Origin: Enoplolaimus lenunculus
Lineage: Eukaryota; Nematoda; Enoplea; Enoplida; Thoracostomopsidae
Assembly: GCA_030248215.1 (NCBI GenBank)
Contig: JASANG010003767.1
Span: 62,001-126,000 of the forward strand
Reading direction: 5' to 3'
DNA: 64,000 nt
The translations under genes and the position numbers were made by a program. Positions 22,080-31,809 of the stretch are shown here, in pieces. Within the stretch, counting starts at the first letter, position 1. Each line of letters begins with the position of its first letter. The notes beneath the pieces are model-generated. The model searched no databases. It was not told the DNA's origin and saw only the letters and a program-made list of their open reading frames with translations.

Positions 22080-23176
22080 TATAGTCGCCTACAAAAACAC
22101 GAGTCTAAGGGTGCCCCAATTAAGTATTTAACAGCTGTATAACTTCGTGTTTCGCGAAAAAAGCTTAGTTTGCCAAGATGGGCCCCCAAGGTTCGGGTTC
22201 CCCAATTGGGGGGTTTGAGGTGGTGATTCCGCCAGTGTTGATACTGCGTTCAGGCACTAGTGAATTAGGATTTGATCATCGGTTCTGTTTTGATTGTTTA
22301 CGGTCCATCGACTACGATCCAAGATATGTAATTTAACACTTTAACGCCTGTGTGGGAAATTTACATCCGATTTAGAAAGTAACTAAAAATGTTCCACGAC
22401 TACTGAAAAGAACCGCGCTGAAGAGTTCGTTTTATAGTTAACGTTCCTAAAAGGTTTTGCGGTTTCGATTCATTTGAACTTAATTTAGGCACAAAATATT
22501 AGCGGGCATTAATTTTGCAAAAAATGTTTCAAATCAATGTACTACCATTTTCACAACGTTACAGACCTGTAGCCTTGTCACCTTGATTGAGGCTAAACAT
22601 TGTTCAGGACGGGCATACAGGTGTTTTCGATGACTTACAAGCAAGGATGAACATTTTTCGGGTGGCCGCAATTCTATTTAAGGGCTGAACCATTCTGGCT
22701 TCCCCCGTGGTTGCGGAACCTCAGCATTCGCTATAGAATGCTAATTTGTTCTATAGCTACTTCAAGGTACTGTGTTGCACTCCGTTAGTTTTTATCGCTT
22801 CTCAATATCCAGGAGTATTTTATTTGGGCATATTGGTTTTTTCAATCGGGTACATTGAGTCTGGCCAAAACATTTAAAGAGTCGCTCACAGTGAGTCTTT
22901 ATCTCGAGCGCATTCATGGTAAAGGGAAGATTGAACTCGAAAATCACCCTCTGTAGTGCAAAATGAAAATAACCTTCGTAACTTGAGCATAGCTAAAGAC
23001 TATGTGCAAATATCTTTGAATACGAGCATGGTAAATGTCAAGATACGTTCACGAAAATAGTTTTGTGCACCTTTTTCTGTTCTTTTGCCAGGGTATAGCA
23101 GTATGTTCATTCAATAATTCACTAAACCTAAATTCTATAAATATTCTGATATTCTACACAACATATCCGCGTGCTT
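22080..23176. other. intergenic stretch upstream of PRXL2B
   Basis: No repeat terminus or coding exon is clear. The PRXL2B promoter and 5' UTR should lie near its right end, but no motif was identified that fixes a start of transcription. Confidence 0.4.
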
Positions 23177-26100
23177 ATGGAGAAAATTGAATCAAAGATT
23201 GTGAAAAATGTTGAAACAGATGAAGTATGTTTAGACTAAACTTCAAACGGGTTTTAATTCATTTTTAAACTATTACTGATTTTGCAAAAAAATACAAAAA
23301 AATACCTTCGAATGCAGCCAATTTCATTTGCTACAAACTGATTTATAACATTATTTCTTGCAAATAATTAATGTGCAACTAATTACCACCCATCCACTCA
23401 TTAAAACAAGCGCTCTCTGATGTGGCTTTAAATTGTATGTACCAAAAAATTTTAACATTTCAAAATGTATTCTGTATTCTTAAACTTGGGACCATACCTG
23501 GCATTAATTTATTACTGATTCTAATAAGTGATTTTACAACTATGAGCTTTAGAACTAGCGAATATTTCGGTTTTTCTATATTAACGGAAGTACACCGAAT
23601 TGACCGGAAACGGAGTTTAATATCCGGCTGCAACATTGGTAGAAATCCCGTAAACGAGCAGACTAAATTTTATAGTACCATATTGTGCACAATCGGGTAT
23701 TTTGAAAGCTTATTTAAATGTATTTTGAGTATTATTCATCTACGTGAGTAGTGATTCTTAGTCTACAGGATATATCCTGAGATCTGCATCCGACTCCGGC
23801 TACGGCAGAAAATCGACCTCCGGCTAAGGTAGAAATGTTTGCCGACGATTCTGGCAATTTCTGTAGTGATATTTTGCAATGTTTTACAAAATTTATCGGT
23901 TTAACGCGTTTAGTTTCAACGTTTGGCACAATTTTGAGGAAAAAATTGTCGATATTTCGTAAAAAATACGTGTGAAGTCGAACGATTTAACAACACATAG
24001 CAGATATTTGCTAAAATTAACAAATTAAATATGCTATTAACTATTAATTTCACCTCACCACCGGCTCCGCTATTTTTCTCCTCCAGTGGCACCCTGGTGT
24101 TTTGTATACCTCCATTAATTAAAAATTACTTAAAAAACATACGGAGGTGAACCATACATGCCGGCGGCAACGCTTATTGGCTTAGGGTGAAACCGGAATT
24201 ATAATTTCCCGGAATCGGAACCAGAATTAGGAAAAATTGCCAGAACCCGAAAGTTAAAAATACATGCCTCCAAAATTTCGTTTTATTTTCTTTTACTATA
24301 TTAAATGTGAAATAACCGTTAAGTTGAAGATAGTTATTTCCTGAAGGAAGCATAATCAGCCTTCGACTCGATGGTTATTTTTGGTGTTTGTTAAGATTCA
24401 TCTGCGATAGTAATGAAATCTATATTATTTTTATCGTCACTTTTTAGTAAAACGCTTTCAATTTCCACCAACCAAAATTTAGTACCGGATTTTTTAATTC
24501 CGGTTAAAATTTACCAGAACCGGAACGTGGAAAAAATTCCGGAACCGCAATTCTGCTACACCCTAGATGTTATGTATGAGTTAAACGCTGTCACGTGTTT
24601 AAAGACAAAATAAAGCAACGCAAACCGTAATATTCGGGAATGTTGAAAGGTTTTTATTTTATAAATTTGTTTCAGGACGTTGAAGTGAAATCGTTTTTCC
24701 CGAGCGAAACAGGATTCACTGTTATTTGGTTTATGCGACGATTCGGGTGCCCGTTGTGTCGATGGCAGGTAACTGTAGTAATTATGTTGCGTTTTGACTT
24801 ATTCGATACAATCACGGATACTTATAATTATTGGTTCATGTTAATTATAGGGACATACCCACTGGGAAACATGAGATACTGAGCTTATGCTTAGGGTCGC
24901 TTTTAAATAGTTATGATGTCCGGTGCCGCCCTTCGCCGTCTGTCTCGGCTTAGGCTTAGGTTTATGCCTTGGCCTAGTATGCAGGCTCCTATACTTAAGA
25001 GAACATGGGCTAAGATTGTATAAATGCAATTGGTTTACGGTGGCTACGTTCGTCGCAATGTGCTCGTGTTGCATCATTTTCCGCTAAGACATGTCTTAAG
25101 TATACCTGATTGGTTTCATCGTATAGTCAGGTATTGAAGCTTAAATTAGTTATTTCAAGTTAAGAACTGCCATATAAAGCGTTTCACGGAGGTTTTGTTG
25201 TACGCGGTTAAGCACGAACATTACAAGTGATTCAATGACAAGCAGAAAATCTTACTGAAAACTTCTGTCATACGTCAAAACGACAAAACTTAAGTGATAT
25301 CGCGACTTAATTCAAAATTAGAACCAATGTCTCTGCAAGCCAGCCACTGTCAAACTTGGCAAAAAAACCCCTCTTGTTTAGGAGAAAAATATTTTTTCGA
25401 CAAATACATAGCGGAAGGGCCGTTTCTGCTCAAGAGTTTTATTGTTTTTTTTTATTTTTAGGGCAAAAAGATTAGCGTACTGAAGCCTGAACTGGACAAA
25501 ATTAACGTACGAATGATCGCAATAGCGCCCGAACGTTTGGGCTGGGAAGAATTCAAGCAGAGTAATTATTGGCCTGGAGGTAATATATGTATACTTTCAA
25601 AAGTGTTATCGTTCAATATCATTGTTGCACTGGTCTGTAGCCAAGAGGAGCGGGGCAGGGAGGCTCAGCCCCGCCTGGAAAAATTTTGGCGTCCCTCGAA
25701 AACTTTCAACCTTGCTGGCAACTCATTGAAAACCCTTGAATGCCCCTCCTGAAAAAAGTTTAGCCCCCCTTGGCAAGGTGAGCAGGATGCGGGCCCGTTG
25801 TTGCATAACTGTATTAATGTGGCACATTTTTTAATATATATCGCTTTTTTATTACTATAGCATTTAATTTTTTGTTACTTTCAGAAATCTATTACGATCC
25901 AGACAAAACGGTTTTTTCGGATATTGGTTGCCGAAGGTAAGTTATGAGTTTGTCTCTGACAGTAGTTTGGCGTTTTCTTAACCACTGCCGGAGCAGGCTA
26001 CGGTGGAGGTTCCCAAAATTTCAGGGTGGAAGTCTCTAGCGATGGACAGAATATTTTTCAAATTGTGAATCTTTCAATTTATAAAGCATATCTATGTTGA

Positions 26101-28338
26101 ATATTAGCGGCTATTTTTGTTCAAATCTTATTAGGGTGGATATTCCTATTTAGGATGGGGCGCCTAAATGGGGGTATGGGTAATGGCTGCTACAGCCCTG
26201 TTCGTAACTTACTAATATTTTGGACCTATTTGTTTATACCTGAGATTAATGTTAGCTATGGTTACGGCTTAAGCGTCCCATGTAAAGATCAAGGGCGAAG
26301 AGTATTTCTGTGGGGCTAGAATAAAGTAAGCTTAAGGTTTAGACTATTTTTTGCTTGGGTTAGGTTAAGCTTAGCCTTAGGAATATGCTCCATTTTACGG
26401 TTAGGTTTAGGCTTAGAAATATGCTTATAATACTGTTCCGACCCTGTTCTTTCCATTGGCCGCAAGTAGAGTACAGAAAATATAGCGCGACTATATGCGT
26501 TGTTCAGATTATTGGGAACAATGGACAGAAAGCCGTGTTTGTTTAGTCGGAATATATTTGTTAGACCACATAAAATGTTGGTACCTACATTTTTGCAAAA
26601 TCACTAACGATTTTTGCCGGTTACTAACTAGTTGATTGGCCAGCATGTTTTTACTCCAAAAGCCCTCTTAAGAGTTTTACGAGTATTAAATCAACTTATG
26701 TTTATGAATGTATACAAATCTTACTGTAATAAAAGCAGTTTCGTAACTTTTCGTTTAAAATTTGAGGTTCGGGTAAAAAGTGGATTACGTGCAAATGATC
26801 CAATGTTACTTTTCAGGGCTGTTACTGTGGATTTAGCGTATTTTTAAGCCTAAAGCCTGAGCAGATCTTAGACACGTGGAAAAGTTTTTGAGAAATTGCT
26901 TAACGTAAAAACGTTACTTCCTGTATTTGTTTATATATTTCAGGTTAACACCAATGAATACACTTGGAAGTTTATTTCAGAAAAAGCTTTGGGAATCTGC
27001 AAACAAGGTCAGTAATTGGCACAAGCATTAGCATCGGTCAATTATTTAGGTTTTGGAACCTACATACAGTGCTAAAAATATAGGACAACTGCATTCCTAA
27101 TTTGTGCTAGGATTATCTTGTACTCTGCTCACTTTTTCGACTTTTTTTCCGCTGATTAAACTGGCTTACACAGAGCATAAGCTGAGCTTACACATAGTAA
27201 TGTGTATTAGATTTTTAGCACTGAAATCGAACAATTTTGGGAAAATTTTGAATATTCTACAACGGAATTTGTTAATAATTGTATTTTCGAAATTATTTTA
27301 GATATAATTTGATTATTTTAGGCAAAGAATGAAGGTGTCACAGGAAATCTCAGGGGTGATCCAAATCAACTTGGTGGATGCTTCGTTTTATCAAAAGGTT
27401 AGTTTTACATTTTAATAGTGGATGATAATTGAGGACTATTTCATTTAAAGTACCATTCACCCGATGAAGGATGCATAATTATGCGGGAACTAACTATGGC
27501 TTATTCTGGTCCGATGTGTGTGAAAGGTAGTCACTAACAATTGATCCATTCTTTCAAATAGGTATGGTCATGCGGCAAACATGAAACGAAATGGTAAAAG
27601 TAAGCTGCTGACAGCTCTAGCATCAATCGTCAGTTTGCACGTAATAGCGATAGAAACAAGCGAACTGATTAAGCTGCAAATGTTTAATTTGCACACGCAT
27701 TGCATTATCTAATGAAACACATCCAGTGTACGAAATTTGAAAGGATACACATCAGTGCTTCAAATGTTACGCGACCTATCGCCAACTGTGGTTTTCTACA
27801 GCTTTTGTACAGTGTACCAATATTAACCCTTTCTCACATGATTATTTTACATTTCCCCTGAGACCTACTTTTATGCTAGGATTATTTGTCTTGTGTCAGC
27901 AGCTTGAGCGATAATACAAGGTTATACTTTAATTGACATTTATGGACGCTAATTAGTGTTTAGGGACTCTATCCGCTTACGGACTCTTATTAGGGATACG
28001 GACTCCTATTGATTCGGACCCAAAATGGGAACCCCCTCTTATTACCCCTCTTATTCGGGTCAATACGGTATTCACTTAATATAATAAACATTGACTAAAA
28101 TGTGGAAATAACATATTGTAGGAGTTAAAAAGATATTCCAGGAGGTAAAGAGATGGCATACCAATTTTTTCAACCGGATGCTACAAGTGAAGTTGATTTG
28201 GAGGCGATGGCCAAAGCACTTGGCGTTACCTTACCGGAACCACCGCCAGCCACAGAACAGACACCGTCCGCAACTGATACTGCCACAAGTGGCGGAGTAA
28301 CAAATTCCGCTGCCGCTGATGAATCTGCGAAATCATAA
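23177..28338 (+). CDS. prxl2b: PRXL2B-type peroxiredoxin-like protein (prostamide/prostaglandin F synthase), complete
   Basis: Seven exons: 23177-23224, 24676-24768, 25462-25579, 25885-25936, 26944-27007, 27322-27397 and 28142-28338 (TAA). Phases agree at every junction; 215 aa against 198 in human. The thioredoxin-fold motif RRFGCPLCRW places the redox pair at C41 and C44. Downstream conserved blocks are APERLGWEEF, EIYYDPDKTVFSDIG, GNLRGDPNQLGGCFVLSKGG and YQFFQPDATSEVDLEAMAKALGV. The mammalian enzyme reduces prostaglandin H2 or prostamide H2 to the F form with thioredoxin/NADPH; I infer a similar cytosolic redox role. The last 35 residues are a Pro/Ala/Thr/Ser-rich tail absent in human. 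The first exon (MEKIESKIVKNVETDE) was chosen because it precedes a GTATGT donor in the required phase and resembles the family N terminus. PRXL2A fits less well. Confidence 0.9.
23763..24095 (+). mobile_element. CCGGCTCCGG element, copy C, in PRXL2B intron 1
   Basis: It holds the family words GACTCCGGCTACGGCAGAAAATCG, GCCGACGATTCTGGCAATTTC, TAACGCGTTTAGTTTC and a right end CCTCCAGTGGCACCCTGG. The termini are more diverged than in copies A and D. It sits between the first two PRXL2B exons. Confidence 0.5.
25629..25801 (+). mobile_element. CGGGCCCGTAGC element, copy C, in a PRXL2B intron
   Basis: The core GGAGGCTCAGCCCCGCCTGG, ACTTTCAACCTTGCTGGCA and GGCAAGGTGAGCAGG match copy A, and the right end reads GATGCGGGCCCG. 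It lies directly after the 25462-25579 exon; reading through the donor into it keeps an open frame for a while, which is chance. Confidence 0.6.
26292..26462 (+). mobile_element. TTAGGC-type MITE in a PRXL2B intron
   Basis: Core words AAGCTTAAGGTTTAGACTA and TTAGGCTTAGAAATATGCTT lead to CTGTTCCGACCCTGTTCTTT and TTGGCC at the right end. The left terminus is degraded. It lies between the exons at 25885 and 26944. Confidence 0.55.
27823..27887 (-). repeat. truncated piggyBac-like MITE end
   Basis: From TTAACCCTTTCTCACATG the sequence matches the right end of the 2060-2330 element in reverse for about 65 bases (GAGACCTACTTTTATGCTAG), then stops abruptly at the B box where another element begins. 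It lies in the last PRXL2B intron. Confidence 0.55.
27888..28078 (-). repeat. partial CTACTGTAGTGACCCGAATAAG element
   Basis: TTTGTCTTGTGTCAGCAGC and GAGCGATAATACAAGGTTATAC match the middle of the element at 61627-62079, and the right end, CCCCTCTTATTCGGGTCAATAC, matches its terminus in reverse. The left end is lost where the TTAA-type fragment is joined. Confidence 0.5.
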
Positions 28339-28518
28339 TTGTCTTCTGGTTTATCGACTGATTTGTTTTCCTTTTTTTCGCTGTAACAGGTACTGTTTGC
28401 ATATCTGCTTTTATTATACGCTGATTTTACACCTGCAACATCATAAAGGAGTATGTCTGAGTTTAATAGAGTCTGCAAGAAAAGTATTGGTCCATCTTGC
28501 GCTATTGGAATAACAAGG

Positions 28519-28715
28519 CTCATGTATAGAACAGGGCCGGATCGTTTTTCGGAGGGACTATATTAGAGTCAGTTTAAGCTTTCAGACTAATATTTTTGCT
28601 TAGGCTTAGGCTTAGGAATAGGCTCATCCATACGCTTAGGCTTAGGCTTTAGGCTGAGTCTTAGGCTTAGGAATATGCTTTACTGCTGTTCCGGCCCTAT
28701 TTCTATACATGGGCC
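28519..28715 (+). mobile_element. hAT-like TTAGGC-type MITE with exact target duplication
   Basis: It begins GGCTCATGTATAGAACAGGG and ends CCCTATTTCTATACATGGGCC minus its last base. GAATAACAA stands on both sides (28510-28518 and 28716-28724), a 9-base match containing the 8-bp duplication expected for hAT. It inserted about 170 bases after the PRXL2B stop, probably in the 3' UTR or just beyond. Confidence 0.8.
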
Positions 28716-28724
28716 GAATAACAA

Positions 28725-30680
28725 ATAGCAGTTTTAAGTAAAAAATAGCGTGACGACGATTTAGGAAAAATTTTAAAAAATATCTGAAATTTTTAGATCC
28801 CCTTTTATATGTAATACCAAGAGTGCATGATATAAAAGTGTGCAACTTGGGTTCTACATGGTATAAAATATACCACTGACCGTTTCGTTGTTGGCCGAAC
28901 CTCGATATTTAGAAGGGAGTCGCTGTCACACGCAAAAACTCTAACACAGCAGATGGTTTGCACAGGTTGTACGTGGTCGTCATCCACTCTTGGTAATACT
29001 GATTACGCTTTTCCAATGTGTTTGTTTGCCTGCGAATCTTGAAGGAGTTGAAATTGTAGTATATTGACGAATGAAAATAGTACAAATGCAACATTCCGTT
29101 GCGCGATTGCTCAAATTGTATAAAATGATAATTAAGCTTGCTTTCAGTGAATGAATTGGAAATTATTTCATTGTAGCAAAATATACCTTGGGTTCTCCGT
29201 TCCATTTTGTGATATGTCTGATGATTACTGTTGCAACCGTATTAATTAAAGCTGTAGTAGCCCCACCGTTTGTTTTATTGTTTTACTGTTTTTGTTCTGT
29301 TCGCATTGTATAAAAAAACTCAGTATAAATCAGTCTTGCCTTTGTTTCGTATCAGTGCTGTATTATATTTTATATTATACTTGTGTATTTAATTCATAAA
29401 CACAAAAGTTCACACTTGATTTCACAGTGTAAAAACTTTAGTTGGTTTTAGTAGTTTAAGTAAAATTTAAGAAAATTATATAATTAAAGCTGGAATTCCT
29501 CACATACGTGTTTTAGCAACTTTCCAGCATTCCTTTGTTTGCAATACTTTCTTACAACAGAAACGTGATCGTTCTGTGAAAACAATATCTGCTTGCAGAG
29601 TGTTGTGCATTCGCTAACTTTTGTGCATTGCGCAAACCCCGCTAACTGGTTTTAGTCCGAGTACAAAATTGTGTACCCATTATAGTTAGTAAGGTTTTGA
29701 TGGACTCATTCTTAACATGGTAATCATGTCAAATGTACTTATGCTTATACGTATTTAACTCTGCCTTTTGTTGTTGTCCAACCACTGTTGTTGCTGTAAT
29801 GTGTAATCAGTAATATCAAGAGTGTATAATACAAGAGTATGCAACTGTTGGGGACCCGCGTGTACAAAATGTACCAGTCGGCGTTGCGTTGATCAATAGG
29901 GGGGTCGGTGTCAGATGCAATAACCCTAAATTAAACTATAAGCGAAGCAATTTTTAATGCCGGATATATAAAGTGTAATGGTTCCCACAGGTTGCAACCC
30001 ACTGTAAATAATGGGCGTAAGCCAAAAACGCAACGCGTGCCGGGTACATTCTTTTCTACTCAAAATCTTCCCAATTACATAATGCTCTTGTTGAAGTATG
30101 CATCATCCACTTTTGGTATGTTGAAGTATGCATCATCCACTTTTGGTAATATTAACTCGAACCAGGCATTTTTTGAAGGTTTTGTTTACTTTAGATTTCA
30201 GGTGTACATTCCACATGTTTTATTGTAGTTACAGTGGTAGAATTTGAAATTAGAAATGAACATTTGTATCATTTTGCAGCGGTCGAACCTTTGTGATTGC
30301 TAGAACTTTTTAAAACAGATTTTCGACCAAAAAGCAATCATACGACACTCTAAAATCTCAGTTTTGCTGCCTAATACACTTAGGGTTATTTTGCTAGGTC
30401 GCTACTTATCTTAAAACTAATCAATGTAAACATCAAAGTGACGTTTTTTATTTTCATTTTAGACTTTTCGCGAAAATTTTAAATTAAAATTGTGACTTTA
30501 ATAGCTCAAAACTACTTTTGTATCTTGCATAACACTAAATGGCTAGCATTCTATAGTGTTTTTGGTCTCGTCTGCTTTTTAATTAGTGTACATTGATGCG
30601 AATTGTAATGATGGCGTTGTATTGTGCCTCGCAAAATAAAAGTATTACTCTCAGTAAAGTATGACTTTAGTTTTTTTGGG
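28725..30680. other. intergenic stretch with minor repeats
   Basis: No supported gene. Short open frames on both strands lack signatures. A 30-base unit (GTTGAAGTATGCATCATCCA start) is tandemly doubled at 30091-30150. The block 29485-29650 (GAATTCCTCACATACGTG start) is a diverged copy of 55370-55535, so it is part of a dispersed repeat. Confidence 0.45.
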
Positions 30681-30682
30681 CT

Positions 30683-30840
30683 TATGTATAGATCAGTGTC
30701 GTAAAACAGTAGTATAAGCATACTCCTAACCTAAAGCTTCAGCGTAAAGATAAGCCGATACCTAAAGCGTAAGCTAAAGCTTAATACTCCGCTACAGTCC
30801 CATGGCAAAACAGACCGTCCCTGATGTATAGATGGACGGG
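30683..30840 (-). mobile_element. TTAGGC-type MITE, reverse and degraded
   Basis: TTATGTATAGATCAGTGTCG and AACAGTAGTATAAGCATACTCC match the terminus and core of the family in reverse, followed by AAGCTTAATACTCC. The distal terminus is poor. Confidence 0.5.
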
Positions 30841-30984
30841 CAGTATTTTCTGAAAGTGTAACTTTTATACATAAATCTGATTGTTATTTTGGCGCATTAG
30901 GTTTAGGTTTGATTCCATATGTTTCGGCTAAGATTAATACTCTTCGGCTAAGGTTTACACTTTTTCAGCGCTTTTAGGCTTTGA

Positions 30985-31590
30985 ATTAATTGAACTCAGT
31001 TGATTAATCAACTATCGCATAATTAAATCAGCTCAGAATGTGTTAATATGTTTACTCTTTTATTAACTCAGATATAGCCAGAATTGTACAAACTCTTCCT
31101 CTGCAGTTGATTAATCAATTCGTCGGATGTTTAGTTGATGTAGACACTTGGAGTTGGTTCATGACCTGACGTGGAAGATTGAACACCGTCGCTTTGCGGC
31201 AAATGGGTCCGGTAACTAACACGATCCATGGTTCATTAATCAACTCCGAGTTGAGTCTACTGTAACTCTAGTGATAGCCATACGGTATAGGTCCGTTACG
31301 CCTCTGTTGCATGAAAACTAGTTATATTTTCACGTAATCAATTTTCAATTTACACTGCACATTCTAGTGCGTTGATTTTAACTCAGCATGAGTTGAATCC
31401 ACTCAGAAGTCTGAGCTCTCAATTAGGTCTTTCAGAACTCAGAATTCTAAAATTGATTGAACTCATTCTGAGTTGATTAATCAACTCACCAGGAATTAAA
31501 CCAACTCAAACCGAGTTGATGTTTCCTATTATTGACTCACAAATGTCCACAAATAACTAATCCTCTCTCTGATTTGATTAATCAACTCAT
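30985..31590. repeat. field of GAGTTGATTAATCAACTC palindromes
   Basis: The 18-base palindrome GAGTTGATTAATCAACTC or close variants occur at about 30995, 31105, 31240, 31468 and 31570, with half-sites (ACTCAGAA, GAGTTGA) between. It may be an element with palindromic subterminal motifs or a protein-binding array; I recognise no family. Confidence 0.5.
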
Positions 31591-31630
31591 GAGAATTTAT
31601 AGTTTAGTAAAAAACATATAGCCCATGCAG

Positions 31631-31783
31631 GCCATGTTACTTTAAGGGGCAGGGGAGCCCAGGTTGGGGGGGGAAAAAAAAAAATATCTTTTCTGCTAGC
31701 AAAAATACGCTTAGGCTTTTGGCTTATGCTAAGGAATACGCTTAATCTACTGTTCCAGCCCTTAGGTAAAGTAATATTGGCCG
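31631..31783 (+). mobile_element. hAT-like MITE, ATGTTACTTTA family, copy B
   Basis: The ends are GGCCATGTTACTTTAAGGGG and CCCTTAGGTAAAGTAATATTGGCC minus terminal bases, inverted copies. Flanks GCCCATGC(A) and GTCCATGC match at 7 of 8, compatible with a hAT target duplication. A poly-G/poly-A tract (31655-31685) lies inside. It ends 27 bases beyond the stop of the EGF-like gene. Confidence 0.65.
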
Positions 31784-31809
31784 TCCATGCTATAGCGTTT
31801 TCCCCTTGT

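Noticed and set aside
28170-28523. 117-codon minus-strand frame over the last PRXL2B exon
   Set aside because: It is antisense to a confident exon whose frame, phase and conservation agree.
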